A stretch of 64,000 bases of DNA from Biscogniauxia marginata. Its lineage: Eukaryota; Ascomycota; Sordariomycetes; Xylariales; Xylariaceae. The notes beneath the pieces are model-generated. The model had not been told where the DNA came from, made no database searches, and saw only the letters and a program-made list of their open reading frames with translations. Positions 1 through 13,013 of this stretch are shown piece after piece; the stretch's first letter is position 1, and each line of letters begins with the position of its first letter. Position numbers and translations under genes: made by a program. The DNA is taken from assembly GCA_022695795.1 (NCBI GenBank), contig MU404087.1, positions 1 through 64,000 of the forward strand, written 5' to 3'.

Positions 1-1410
1 GCTCGCCCCGATCTCGCAAAAAACATCATTTTTTCCCTTCTTGGGGGGGGGGGGGGGGGGGCGGCAATCAAGCCCTCAGTCGTGGTATGTCTCACAATCT
101 TTGAATACGAGAGATTATCTACTCGTCACATTTGTTAAAGCCGTTTTCCTTCTCCTAGCTCTTTAATTTTGTCTAGCAATGTTCGGAGTACATTGGTAAT
201 CTGTGAAAAGTGCCTTTCTTGTAGTCCTGAGTAGTGGCCTGTACCAGTTAAATCTGAAAGTGGTAAGGAGAGCTATAGGTACAAGGTCGTCTAGGGGACC
301 TCATAACGTGTCAAGCTGTTTATTTATGCTTCTAGCCATCACGCAACCTTACTTTTTAGTCGCATTACGCGCCGACAATACGACTCATAGCTATCCTGCC
401 CAACCTCGTATGTGCGTGTCCATCTGCCTAATATATGCGACCTCCAACTGCATATGCGGTTATGCCAATATATTGACCCCGTGCCAGTCTCTAGACCAAT
501 TAGGTCTAATGTAAGTGGGTGCTATTACATACATAACGATACTTTTGGGTGTAAAAAGACCGCTCACCAAGTGCTTACAGCTCTACTTCTTTGCATGGGA
601 AAGTCGTTAATACCAGCCTACCTCGCCAGATTTACTTCGTAATATAATACAGGCTTCTCTGGCAAGATGCTACACTTCATCTTATGCATTCGTGCTATAA
701 CTTCTTGTAACTAGCTTCTGTGCATTCACATAGCCTAGTATAATTAATATTCGTACATGAAATATCATTAGTATGTCTAGAACATTCCCTTCAAAATAAT
801 CCATAGAATTACGCTGTCCATTTCTTACACGATATTAGCAGGCTTATTATTTGTTAGTTTGATGAATTAGTCTAGGTATTTATCTAGATTCGAAACGTCA
901 GACTGCCGAAAATGAGTGAATCATCGCCGTCGATACTAGAACAGCTCTAGGAGATAAGCCTTACAAAAACCCAAATCGGTTCCCACTTCTTTTACGCGTC
1001 ACATATAAAGCTTAAGGCCATTATCTAACCCCGGCCATTAAGAGCTGGACAAGTATTGTGTGATAGTAGCTGGCGGGCGCGGTCCAATAGTCGGCCTGGT
1101 TGTCTACAGACAGGCTGGTGGCATTAGTCACTTTCGTTTCCCGCACCGGACTCGCTTGTGACAACGTTTTCATTGTAAAGTTATATTGACTAGGTAATGG
1201 CAGCATCGTTGGAGCAAACACCACGACGAGTACGGATTCGTTCCTTGCGTTTAAAGGCGGCTCGAACAACGTCGACGCAATTACCCGATTCGAGATGAAG
1301 ACATGAACGTAGATTAATTCGACGCAGAGACGTTGCATACCCGAAGAAAGCCGTAGAGAGCCACTCATCGAGGCCTTCATGAACTTCACAGAAAATACCC
1401 ACAAGCACAC
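1..1410. other. Gene-free left edge
   Basis: No supported gene. Reading frames here are short, overlap on several frames and often begin with non-ATG codons. The only low-complexity feature is the G homopolymer at 43-61. A minus-strand frame running from inside the LTR down to 1021 is open for about 135 codons but begins at a GTG within the repeat and resembles no family I know. Confidence 0.5.
43..61. repeat. poly-G run of 19
   Basis: Uninterrupted run of 19 G residues near the left edge. Long G homopolymers are prone to length error and can form G-quadruplexes, so the exact length should be treated cautiously. Confidence 0.9.
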
Positions 1411-1675
1411 TGTCACACGGATGGACACCTGAGAACTGCCAAGACCAGTTGGTCATATGGCAGGATGGTCATTGGGGGTAGATACTCAGGTTGGATTCAT
1501 GGGTGCCAATATGCATAGGATGAGGTAAGCCATCAGACAGACAGATTGGATATAAAAAGGCAGAGAATTCCTGGCAGGCCTCTTCTATGAACTTAGACTC
1601 ATAAGTCCCTTGAGACCAAAGAAAATTATTAGTCGAAATTGAATTATTATTCCAAGCCCACCAGCCCTTGTCACA
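1411..1675 (-). mobile_element. solo LTR, copy A (265 bp, reverse orientation)
   Basis: This 265-bp unit is the reverse complement of the repeats at 25345-25608 and 41207-41471. In forward orientation it begins TGTGACAAGGGCTGG and ends CCGTGTGACA, giving the TG...CA termini expected of a long terminal repeat. Shared internal blocks include ACTAATAATT, AGTCTAAGTT and a GAATCTCTG-like stretch. It is the most GC-rich of the three copies. No primer-binding site, polypurine tract or retrotransposon coding sequence adjoins it, so it is a solo LTR. The flanks are CACAC (left) and CACGG (right), an imperfect or lost target duplication. Orientation is defined only by agreement with the other copies. 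Confidence 0.8.
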
Positions 1676-2404
1676 CACGGCTAGTGCCTTGATTCAAATG
1701 TACATGTACTCGCCATCAGTGAAGAATAAGTATATGATAGTAGGTATTTGAGAAGCCCTTCTAGAAGATGTTCACAGTTTCTTAGAAAGTAACACATGAA
1801 AGTAAGGACCGTTCTCGGTATAACCGACATATATAAGCAACCAGGCCAGCAATAAGTCAATACGGCCTTTCCCTTCTTACATTACGTATTGCTACGAATC
1901 CCACCTGATTGCTGAAATTTGCTCCACCCTCATATTTATACTCAATAGAGGTGTAAATACCAACGAGCAAAAAAAAAAAGGATTTTTTTTCTTGAGAAGA
2001 TCAACAAGCTCGTATCTAATGGCGACTTTGATACGCACTGCCTTTCCAAACCATTCTAGCAATCTCCGCCTAGCATCCAATAGAGCACGGCGGCAATATA
2101 GCCTGGACCGAAACCCCCTTGATTTCACGATATGGTTACTCCTTGCCCAGCTTCCAACGGCAGAGATATGAAAAGCAGTGTAGCTCCTAGGGAAAGCCCC
2201 GACAGATGAGCTCGAAGCTTGTGCTGACGAACTCGGTACTCGTGGCGGCTGACATTAAATCAACTACATACTGCGATCTATAGAAAGGCTCTCTCGCAAG
2301 CTGCGGAGAGGAAGAATAGGGGGAGATGAGAGATGTTTCCGCAAATTATGATCCCAACAGCGTCTTTTTCGGACAAGAGTGACCGGCGGCTTCAAGCTGT
2401 CTCC

Positions 2405-2430
<26 letters not shown>
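2405..2430. repeat. poly-A run of 26
   Basis: Uninterrupted run of 26 A residues with no retroelement body beside it. It is read as a homopolymer microsatellite rather than a retroposed 3' end. Confidence 0.85.
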
Positions 2431-2437
<7 letters not shown>

Positions 2438-3239
2438 CAGAGATAGCCCTCAGCAGCTGGCAATTTAGGAGAATGACCTACCTGTGAGGTGTCTGTGTCT
2501 CATTGGACTTTGGACTGGTGTGCAGATAAAGGTGATCAGATATTCTTTGACTACCCCGTGAGAGCTGGGCCCGTAGAAAGACGCGTCAGCGTCGTGCCGA
2601 ATTAGTCTATTCTATACAGATTGGTCCTCAACGTCTCATATTTTCCCGTTAATGATCGCCACCATTGCAGGGTCTGCGGCAGGGGCTCATTCGAAAGAGC
2701 CCCCGGCGGGATGTGGGAGACGACTGGATCTTGTTTCGGGAAGTCTTGGCGATGATCGGCCCCGTTCACAAAAGTGTAGATAGCCAATCCGCTATTGGTC
2801 ATTGGAAACGCCCGTTCAGATGTCTGAAACATGTGAGCTTTTCTTTCATTCCTCTGCAGACGCGTCGTCAACTTTAACCTCACTTTGATTAGACTCTAGC
2901 CAACAGTGTAACTTTGGGTTAACTGCCAAGGCGGCGTTATTCGTCTTCTAGCGTTTCCCGCCGACATTACCACGGGGTTATACTATCAATGCTCACCAAT
3001 GATTACCTCTCCCTAGGCCCTGATTGGAGGATCATGTTCGCTAGATGACCCTGGGGCCCTTAGATGAAGGAGGCTATCCCGGTACTAGAATCAGGGGATA
3101 CGTAATTCTGCAAGTGGTGACTGATGACCGACCCGAATGAGGCGATTGCATTCGTAATGAGGTTGATATCAGCAAGGCTCTAGCAAAAGGAATGGATAAA
3201 TCATGAGGCTCTAGTTGCTAGCGGTAGGCAAGGGGTCAA

Positions 3240-3250
3240 ACATAAATAAA
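3240..3250 (+). promoter_or_regulatory. possible TATA-like element of the dioxygenase gene
   Basis: CATAAATAAAG lies about 135 bp upstream of the ATG at 3378 and is followed by a pyrimidine-rich leader (about 3295-3350) typical of fungal transcription start regions. Position and composition are the only evidence. Confidence 0.3.
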
Positions 3251-3377
3251 GACGCCCTTCGACGAGAGGATGGAAAGGATCATCATCCACTCGATTGCTT
3301 CTTATCTTCGTCCTTACGATCGTTGCCGTTTCTTTTTGCTTCGTAACCACTAGTTCCAACTACAACACATTGTCGAT

Positions 3378-4612
3378 ATGGTGAACTTCTGTTCCGTCTC
3401 GGCCGCCCTGGCCACCTCCGCACTCCTCGGCCAAGCTTTTGCCCACCCGGGCGAGCACCACACTGCCGAGCAGATCAAGCGCGAGGTCTCGGCTCAACAC
3501 CGCGCAAACCACAAGATGGCACGCGCCCTGGAGAGATGTGCCAACAACCCTTCATACGTAGCCCGGAGAGAGCGAGCGGTCACTCGGCGTGCAGAGACTG
3601 CCAAGGCCCTCCGGCAGAAGCGAAGCATCGAACACAGTAAGATCATACCCTCGATATAAATAGACCGATCTTGTGTTGGTAAACTAACAGACGCCGTACT
3701 ACAGAATCGGTCCGTGGCAAGAGAGACGAGGCTGCCCTCGAGAAATGGATGGCCGTCTCGCACAACCAGACAGCTGAGGGCATCAACCTTGACACGCCTT
3801 ACTCGGAACTTTTCAGCGGCAATGCCAGCTGCGCGCTCGTCGAGGAGACGACCATCGGCCCCTATTGGGTCGAGGGCGAGCTTGTCCGAGCTGACATTTC
3901 CGAAGACCAAGGCGGTGTCCCGCTGCACCTCGACGTGCAGTTCGTCGACATCTCCGACTGCTCGGCCGTCTCCGACATGGTCATCGACGTCTGGCACTGC
4001 AATGCGACGGGCGTGTACTCGGGGGTGTCCGCCACAGGCCAGGGTGGGCTCAACTCGACCTTCCTACGGGGGGCGCAGATCTCGGACCAGGACGGCGTCG
4101 CGCAGTTCGACACCGTCTTCCCGGGGCACTACCAGGGGCGCGCGACGCACATCCACGTGCTCACCACCAAGGAGGCCACGATCCTGACGAACAAGACGTA
4201 CGACGGCGGCGTCGCCACGCACATCGGGCAGTTCTTCTTCGACCAGGACCTCATCAGCGCCGTCGAGGCCAACGCCCCCTACACCGACAACCAGCAGGAA
4301 CTCACCACCAACGCGGACGACGGCATCGCCGCCGGCGAGGCCACCGACGACTACGACATCTTCATGGACTACGCCCTGCTCGGTGACTCGGCGGCCGACG
4401 GACTGATGGCCTGGATCGTCGTTGGCGTCGACATGAGCTCGAACCAGACCAGCCAGGTCCAAGCCGCCGCCCACCACTACGCCGATGGAGGTGTTGACAC
4501 CTCAGACGGGAATCAACCGGGCCCACCTCCTGGTGGCAACGGCACCGGCATCCCATCCGGTATCCCCTCTGGTGTGCCGACTAACCTACCTTCTACCTTC
4601 CCCCGTCTTTAA
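3378..4612 (+). CDS. secreted intradiol ring-cleavage dioxygenase
   Basis: Two exons, 3378-3636 and 3705-4612; the 68-bp intron has GTAAG, a CTAAC branch site and ACAG. The spliced product is 388 residues. The start is the first ATG after a pyrimidine-rich leader and opens a signal peptide (about 1-22, cut near FAHP). A basic propeptide-like stretch follows, with dibasic sites at KR 81-82 and KR 92-93 that a Kex2-type protease could cut. The catalytic domain spans about 110-325. Expected non-haem Fe(III) ligands are present: Tyr191 (VYSG), Tyr229 (GHYQGR), His235 and His237 (THIHV). This fold opens catechol-type rings between the two hydroxyls; secretion suggests extracellular aromatic or lignin-derived substrates, but the substrate cannot be read from sequence. 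The C-terminus is a Gly/Pro/Ser-rich tail after about residue 350. No pathway genes lie nearby. Confidence 0.92.
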
Positions 4613-6563
4613 ATCCCGTTGCACGGGTGACGCTCTCGAGACCCGAACCCAATTCTCATAACCTTCGTGCCTTATAGGACGAGCAAGAGAAGGGGTGAAA
4701 CCCAAATTACTATTACGTGTATATATTTCTAAGCGCGCTGTTGTATTATCTAGCATTTCATGTTTTTACTTCAGCGGAGTTGGAAAAGCTTTGCATAGAT
4801 ACCAAATGCCATTGAATTTGCCAAGGAAAAAAAATCCCCTTTGCCTTGTGTCTACCAAGATATGAGGTAAATTTGATAAGAATTGGCGTCGTGCTCAGTC
4901 GTCCCAAACTGTTAAAAACAGAGTCTTGTATAATTCCCTTCTATCTAGTTTCTAACTTTCCAAGAGTAGGACGTAGAATCCTTCCCGTGCCTACCTTATA
5001 GCCATCATAACCAGTACAATCATTCCTCCCATATGTATACTGAGGGCATCGTGGCAGCTAACGAGCTGCTAGCAGCAGGCGCCACACCTTCTAGCCATTA
5101 TGGTTTTCCTATCACGGTTTACCTACTTAGAAAAAAGATGGTCTGTATATTAAACCAAATATAAGGGCTTCTGTACATCTTACTTGTTCTCATGTAGAGA
5201 GATGTGCGGGAATTCGTGAAGGGTTCATAAAAAGGGGCAACGTCGGAACAGATGGAGTCCAATAATTCAGCTTCAGTCATGACTGGGCTGGAGTTCAGGT
5301 AGATGTCACTCTTAAGATTACAACTTCCATCGCCCCATAAAGAAACCCATATTCGTGAGAGGTGTTCAGCATGGCACTGTACGCTCTCCAGTTGATATTA
5401 ATGGCTGACTATACAGTCGCTATATATTTCCATATTTAAGGACTCCCCCTTTTTTCCCTATATAAAACAATGATTTCTAGCCTATGTGTAGTTATTCAGA
5501 GAGATGCACCGCCGTTACGGCCGCCGTGCACACTGTTAGTGCCTAAACCTCCTCGTTTTTATTTAGCCCTGAAATCTTGGGGGAAACCCTCCTTATACTC
5601 TGTAAAATTAACTTCATTTAACTACTTTATCATCAACATTTATGCAGTGAGAATTACGAAAGCAAACTTGTTTTGGGAGCTGCACGTGGCACAAAAATAC
5701 CATAATTAAACCTTGAAACTCCCACGTGTAATTTCGAAATCTCTATGCTAAGTAAACATTATTCATGACACAAAACTGTGCAGAGACCTAACAACCTCAC
5801 GATAGGGGATGGATGCATGAAGAACTAGAATGGTAATTGGAGACTCGCATTTGAAGCCCGAAGTAATACATCTCTTCTCCTCGGCCCAGTTCCATGGCAC
5901 CGTAGCCCCCTCCATCCTCCTGCCTATATCAGTTCGCAGTATACCCCTGCACGTATTCCCCCCTATGGTTATTGTATATTACGTTAGCTATTTCCGTTTA
6001 TTACTCTGGGATATGTACATTGTACGTACATACGAATAGAGAATTATGTCAGGCTACTACGACAACTTCGCCTCACAAAGAGCTAAAACTTGATATAGCT
6101 CATCTATTAATGGCGAGATGCACTGTGCATAGGTAAAGTCGAAACGGTATTTCCGAAATGGAAATGGGGGAAAAGGCAATACGCCGGTAACGACATGTTA
6201 CTCCATATAGGAAGAATCGAGGGGGCAGGCACACGCAAAGGGCCCTTATTAGACAGATAGAAGCAGGGAGGAAGCATGGAAGCGTCCCGATAGAGTTATC
6301 CGATGCTAAAACCTGGCCCGACCTGATCTTCCCGGACTACACACGTGCTTATACATGCTCGGGACCTTCAACCTGAATCGGTAGGTACCATTAGTATTCC
6401 CCGGTCTACCCAACCCTCCCATCCTCTACAAGTTGCGGATTATCTAATGCTACTGGGTTGAGGTGTAGCATTGTACCACCGTACAGAACAAGTTGGTGTA
6501 GTGTGGCTTTATGCGGTATTAGAAAGACCTAAGTAAGAAACTATCTTGGGTAGCAATGTAGGT

Positions 6564-6585
6564 ATACACACACACACACACACAA
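6564..6585. repeat. (CA)n microsatellite
   Basis: About ten CA dinucleotides in the gene-poor interval; no associated gene. Confidence 0.85.
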
Positions 6586-9065
6586 ATACATTGACTAATC
6601 TCTGACATGCCACTCAACACCTAGTGAGTATCATCTGGCTTCTGGGTTTCCAGATAACAGAAAGTTCTTACCACACCATACTACAAAAGAACATATGCCT
6701 ACGTACATGAGCTGGTACGTATTTAGATATATGCATAGAGATATCAAACGAGAAACGAGAAACCATATAGGCGTCTAACAAAGATGGCTGGTGAATGAGT
6801 ATGTATCACTCGGCTAAAACAGGATGATGGATGGCATCTTACTTTGGCGCCGCCCTTACCCTCCTTCCTTCGCCTTTTCTTTCCGCTCTCACCCGTTTCT
6901 CATATGTAGTCATACCCACGTCGTAAATGGCACACATGCCACAGTACGATCTATGCCTACCAATCTTCTTAGTTTATCACTCATTCACTAACAGTCAATG
7001 CGATATATTGATGTGCATCTCAAATACCAACCTTCATGCGAAAATAATTTAAGGAGGGGTGGAAGAAAGGGGGAAAAGGAGCGAGGGCATATGTAACCAA
7101 CCAAGATAAACAGACCTAGCCCTACGAAGTGTACAGAGGTTAAACTCAATTCTGCACGAGACAAATTGCTACCCCAAAGAGAAGGCTTCGCCACCGCCCA
7201 GAGATCGCCCAGAGATGCGGCTCTCGTCGCGGTTTTCTTGGCCCCGTCATCGCCAAGAAAAAAAAAAAGGAAGATCCGAACGGGAAAGAGACTCGGGGCG
7301 GAAAAGCGGAGGGATTGGGAGGAATGAATGGAACGGACGGGCAGGTGTCTTGTCTGGAACAGGTAATTTGGGGAGGCCGGCACGACAGGTCCTGCCCGGT
7401 TACGACACGCGAGCGAAATGCGAGATGCAGCACGTAGCCGACCAGCAGGTAGGTACCTACCTAGCCAGCCCGGCCAGTTTCACCGGTTGCAGGTCCCGGC
7501 AAGGGGATTGGTCCGAGGTGTAATGTATAGGTAAGTGATAACCGGGGGTTAAATGGACGTACGAGTATGCAAGTTAGACATGCGCATACATACATACATA
7601 CATCTATCCAGCCCAACCACATGTTTTCAAATTGTTCAACAACCCTCCTCGACCAAAACTCCAGGCGAGGAAATATAGGTAGCAAAAAGCCGCCTATACT
7701 TTTTTTTTTACGCATATACCCGGGAATCCCGGCTCGGACTTCGAAGTCCGGAGTCTATCTAGCAAGCTGACACACTCACCATTCATTTATTCATTTATTC
7801 GTCGATGGGTGGGCTTGGTGAGGGATCGAATCATGACACGGTACGGGCACATGCAATGCACGCGCAAGTGCATTCCTTGGGTGGGCAGATGACCGAGCGG
7901 AACGGGCTGACTACGCCAGAACGAATGGACATTCCTCTCCCAATGGTTGGGGATCCTCGCTCCCTCCGCGGATGTTTTCGTGGGGGAAGTTAGGGGGGAC
8001 TTTACTACCTCCCGGGACAATACGTCGGGAGGTTCGGAATACGCACTTGTTGACCGGACCGGACCGTGCTGGACTAGACTGGACTTATTCGACTGGGGTT
8101 ACATTCATGTTTATAGACTCTGCGTTGGAAAAGGGGGGGTGTGTGGTGAGTCTGGATATATGTGCGACGGTATTATACGTAGACAATAATATAGGCGTAC
8201 TATATTTGTAACAAAATATCGTAGTAGTCTGTGAATACGCGCGCGTGTGCTTCGGGATATCCTCACTTGCCTACCGGCTTGCTCGTCTGCCTGGTTTTTC
8301 ACTGTCGTGCTACTGAGGGACAAGAAGAAAAAAAGGAAAACAAAGACAAGCAAGTCAGCCATCAAGCCATTTATGCATATTATGATGGCAACATATAAAT
8401 GGCGTACTATCTCTGCAATGTACGTAGGGTGGGAGTGACAGCCAATTCGCACATAACTATCACAAGCTTTTCCGGGGGCGGCGGTGACGGCTTGGGTTTT
8501 CAACCAACCAAAAAAACCTGCTTCATGTTACAACCTACCTACCTACATGACTTTTTTTTCTCTACGACATTCCTATCATCTTCTATGTCGTGTAAACCTA
8601 CCCACGCAAGATATAGCCCTATTTCTTGGCCCGCACGGGGATATCAGTATCACAAGAAAAAGCAAAGCAAGATGGCGCCGACTCGGTGACACCAAACTAC
8701 CTACCTGACTTCCATTACTACTTGCTAACCCTCATCACCTACCACCTATTTGCCCACCGAACGAACCCGTAGCACCCGTCAACATCATCGGTGATATCCT
8801 CTTACCTTGCCTATATCGTACCAAATCTACACAGCCGGAAACCACTCTCCTCCCCCCCGGCGCGCGGAGTATATGCATGATGCAAAATGCAAGCACTACA
8901 CATATTCATATCCTTGTCTGCCTCCTTTTTCTTGGCCGAGGGAAACCGACGAACGGGGAATGAAACCCCTCCGAGAATATTAACTAACTCTACCTAGGAT
9001 TATATTGTTTATACGTACCTTTTACCTTTATTTAGTTGTTAACTTTACCTTTGGTACTTACTTAT

Positions 9066-9095
9066 CTACCTACCTAGGTACCTACCTACCTACCC
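9066..9095. repeat. ACCT/AGGT tetranucleotide cluster
   Basis: Tandem CTAC units with an internal CCTAGGTACC inversion, so the repeat reads in both orientations. It is one of many such clusters in the intergenic DNA of this window. Confidence 0.85.
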
Positions 9096-12000
9096 GTGCG
9101 ACTATTATCATAACCAACCCTTCCCCTGTCTGAGCAATGTACCCGAGAGGAAGAGAACGAACGATCCGGACGAAACGAAACGGGAGGCAGGGGGGAAAGG
9201 AGAGTAAAGACCCCCCCTGGTGGGATTCCGGGTTTGATTGATACACACACGCGCACACACACATGTGCAACAATAACCCTTATTAGAGATGCGAAACTCT
9301 CCTATTTGCAGTTTGCGCTATTGCTACTGCTGTTAGAGAAGGTAGCATTACATTGATAGATAGTAGCAAGCCGGTTACACTGTGCATACTGTATATACAT
9401 GTATATAGCAACTAACATGAACTTGCTACTTATGAACTACTATACCTAACCTAGCCTTGCTATAATATAGCTATGTATGTATATAGCTAACCGATCCGGA
9501 TCTGTAACCATGTCGAACCCCACCCCCGGTCTAGGTTACTTCCCCCCTCTCTCTTAATAGAGCAATATCTTTTCGTTACCTATATACCGAACTTACTCGC
9601 TTGTCTGTTCCTGCTTTTGTGACCCCATCTATCCTGTTCCGAGAACATCTAAGATTACCACTCCCCCGCGACAAGGGAAGACGCTTATGTTTTTTTCTTT
9701 TTCTTTTCGTTGCGGCGGGCACGAATCAACATGTTGCCCGCTACTATGGAAATTAAGCAAACCTACCTCCCCCCCTCCCCACTATCCTCCCCTAGTATAC
9801 CTACCTAGGTACGGCAACTACAACTATTATGGCGCAAGGGATTTGTACATATCAAATGTGCATGCACACATTTAGTACGTCAGAAGAGAAATGTCCCCAT
9901 TGGCTGCGAATGCGAATGCGAATGCGAAAAAGCAAACAGCTTGAACCTCTAGCTAATACCATGCATAACTCAATCTTACATAACTGAGTATCTAGGTAAG
10001 TATATTACCCAGGTAGGCATTTATACGCATGTCTGTATCTTGTCATTGTTCGCTAGAACCAAAAATAAATAACTCGATACCTGATATCTTCCCATATCAA
10101 TTATACGTAACAGCGATCAAGGAAGTGTAACCGTACTTACTAGGTAACACCTATACAATTATAGTATATACCTACCTATCAATTAACCTATCAATTAACC
10201 TACAATATAATGTGTATTACAAACCCAACTAACCTAGCCCGTCCCACATACTATTATTAAAGTAGTTGTCAACCGGTGTGTAATACCAACACACCTACCT
10301 ACCTATCTACCGACACGAAAGAGATAAGTTACTATGTCATTACCTATAGACCTACGCTACGCTGTATAAGTCCACTGGTATGTTTAAACCGGCGGGTGTG
10401 AGGGGGGGTGGACCCGTGAAAGCTTGAGCCGAGGGCGCGCCTAGCCCACCCCCCACTAGCTACGTAGCCGCCGGGACCGTTCTGTCCCGTCTGTTTGTCT
10501 GTCGTGATAACAACATATGTACCCGGTGTGCATATAGTAGTATTCCTTCCCGGTTCTCGGGGCATGTCCAAGCGGGCGGAAACGAAACAAAGTGAAAACC
10601 CGAAAAGACCTCAAACAAAAAATAAGTAAGCCGGAGGCAGATCAGACTAGAAAAACAAAGCTGGCTGGCTGGCTTGATTTTAACTAGTGTACGTACATAA
10701 AACTCATCCGCATGTATTCCGTATACTGACCTACATGTATGTAATTAGTCTGGTATATAAAATATGTATGTATGTAGGCAAGCGATGGGTCCTTACAGAT
10801 AGATAGACCCTATGTACCTACATACTACATAAATGGCATGTTCTCGATCCGGTAACGATCCATCAAATCCGCAGCTATACATACATACCTACTACATACA
10901 CACGTAAGGGATATAAAGTACATACCTAGTGTATCTGTATCGTGCGGGGTGGGTAGGATGGTGATGGAGGTGGACACCCACGCGAAGCCCGGGGCGAGGT
11001 GTTCGTTCGTTGTTGGTTAGCGATCCAGATATCCAGAAAAACCTCCCCCCCCAAACCCCCGTCCAGTGATGTATGTATGTGTATGTTGTTGCATCATGCA
11101 AGGTTCTCTCGCTGCCTCTTGCATGTGGCCAAATGCTTGTTTTCTCCTCTCCTACCCTCCCTTTCCCATTTTCTTTCTTTCTATCGCCCCCCTTCTGTTA
11201 CACTTTGCCGAGGATCATCGAGGTTGCGCAAAGGTGAGCGTGAGAAAAAAAAAAAAAGGACCCTTGTCCGAGAGAAAAAAAATCAAGAGACGAATGATTA
11301 TTGGAGAGAGAACGAAAGAGAAAAGAAAAAATTTGAGATGAATTGCCATCATTCCGTCCCTCCCTCTCTTTCTGATGCGCAAACCTGCCTAGTACCCACG
11401 TATACATATACGGTAGGCAACAACAAATGAACCACATGTTATTTCGGCGGTACGGAGAGAAAAGATCAGCGCGAGATGCCGATAGCGCCGAAGTTCGAGA
11501 AGGGGGAAGAAGACAAAAAAAAAAAAAAGAGGGACCACATGTTGCCGTCCTAAATATAAACATGTAAAATCACACTACGGAGTAAAAGCTTACCTAGGCT
11601 CTGATGATTAATCGACCTACTGACTGATATATAGTATGATCGAGACCTAATCTCGAGGAAACTTCGGCCGGAGGGCGCCATCTTGTTCGAATTTCTTCAT
11701 ACTCTAATATCAAAAAAAAAAAAAAAAAATAGCGTTAGCATCATTCATCCATCCATCCATCTGTCCGCGCCAGCGCGCAGCATTGGAAAAAAAGGAAAAA
11801 GAAAAAAGAACAAGACGATTGGGTATAGTGTAGTGTAAGAAATTGGTACACACATGGGCAAGGTGGTACAATAGGTAACCCTAGCATGGCACGTATGTAC
11901 GTCCGTATACTAGAGAGAACCCCGAAAGGTGGAATGGAGTGGATGTTTCCAGGATACCGGGAATAACACACAACCGGCTATTTTCTCCAGTCCAGGTCGG

Positions 12001-13013
12001 CAGGGAGCTCGGCTTAATCCACCACCCTTGTCGTATCTTCCCTTGTTTCGTTCTAGTCGCCATCGAACAGGACCCTCAATGCGCGTATCAAGCTATTAGC
12101 GTCGTAGGTAGGTAGCGCCACCGCCCCGACGCCAGTCCTGGCTGTTTTCCATTATGTAGGTAGGATCCATTCTTTTGTGGGGGAAGAAGAGAGAGCGAGA
12201 CGCAGCGAGACGCAGCTAGACGCATGCGACTTTGTCGTTGCTGAATTCTGCTCGCACATAGTTACACAACACCTGTCGAGGAACCAGACTGTCGGATCGT
12301 CCCAAGTCGTTGCATGTCCTGTTACTAATTAGCTTGTTTCTGACCTTTTGCTGTAATCTAAAGGCACAGGTGCTTCTCAAGCTACACATAGCAAAAATCA
12401 ACAGGATAAGACTACTACCGGTTCGCAAGACCGAATTCGCGCAAGACATGCATTCTGTATTGTTCTTTAGAAGTTGGCTGCAAGCGGCTGGCCCCCTCTA
12501 TTAGACAACCGATACGCCACAACACAAATGGATACCCTGTTTGATAGGCACACTGCCCCTAGTCAGACCATCCGTCAGGCCAACTCCTCCAAAGAATAGG
12601 CATATCGCGTGCCTAGCAGCCCTCTCGTGCTTGTTAAGCTCCAGTATAGCTTGAAATTGAAGCATATCTTGATAGAAAAAACCCGTGACTTCAAAAGGAA
12701 GCCTCATCGTATAAACGACATCGCCGCAGCTTGTCTATATGAAAAAAAGGGGGGGCTCTAAGAAAAAGAAAGAAAAAGAAGAAACCAGAGACCGATGTGC
12801 GCATTGTTAGCACATGAGTGCTTATGCAACTCATCACGGCTCCTTGATGCAATGCCTGTGACACCCTCATGCCGTTACCCTATATGCGAATGGGATATCT
12901 TCCCACCGTAGAACGCCATTGTATAGACATACCCATCAATGTATGTGATCACAAAGGAAACAAAAGGCCCAGAGGGCTTGAATTTGTGGAAGGCATATTG
13001 CGTATTCCAATAT

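Larger units (their letters stand above)
1676..3377. other. Intergenic, upstream of the dioxygenase gene
   Basis: No confident gene. It contains a poly-A run (2405-2430) and a minus-strand ATG frame of 76 codons at 2602-2832. That frame is protein-like in composition (it includes a WW pair and several PxxP turns) but unrecognised and unsupported by splice signals. The last 140 bp form the presumed promoter and leader of the dioxygenase gene. Confidence 0.5.
4613..13013. other. 8.4-kb gene-poor, microsatellite-rich interval
   Basis: No supported coding gene. The stretch is dense in simple repeats: CA at about 6564-6585, AGGT/ACCT clusters near 7450, 8530, 8700, 9066-9095, 9800, 10290 and 12106, many A or G homopolymers, and GAATGC tandems near 9910. 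Frames near 7.2, 8.1-8.6 and 11.0-11.5 kb overlap on both strands and are made largely of repeat-encoded residues, so I treat them as noise. Part may be 3' UTR of the flanking genes (both end into this interval) or non-coding RNA, which sequence alone cannot show. Confidence 0.5.

Noticed and set aside
1021..1428. 135-codon frame beginning inside LTR copy A
   Set aside because: Start is GTG within the repeat; a second frame on the same strand is equally open and neither matches a known family.
4064..4477. 137-codon antisense ORF within the dioxygenase gene
   Set aside because: Val/Gly/Asp-rich shadow caused by GC-rich third positions of the real gene.
7215..7523. 102-codon plus-strand ORF
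   Set aside because: Arg/Gly/Glu-rich reading of purine-rich spacer with overlapping open frames on the other strand.
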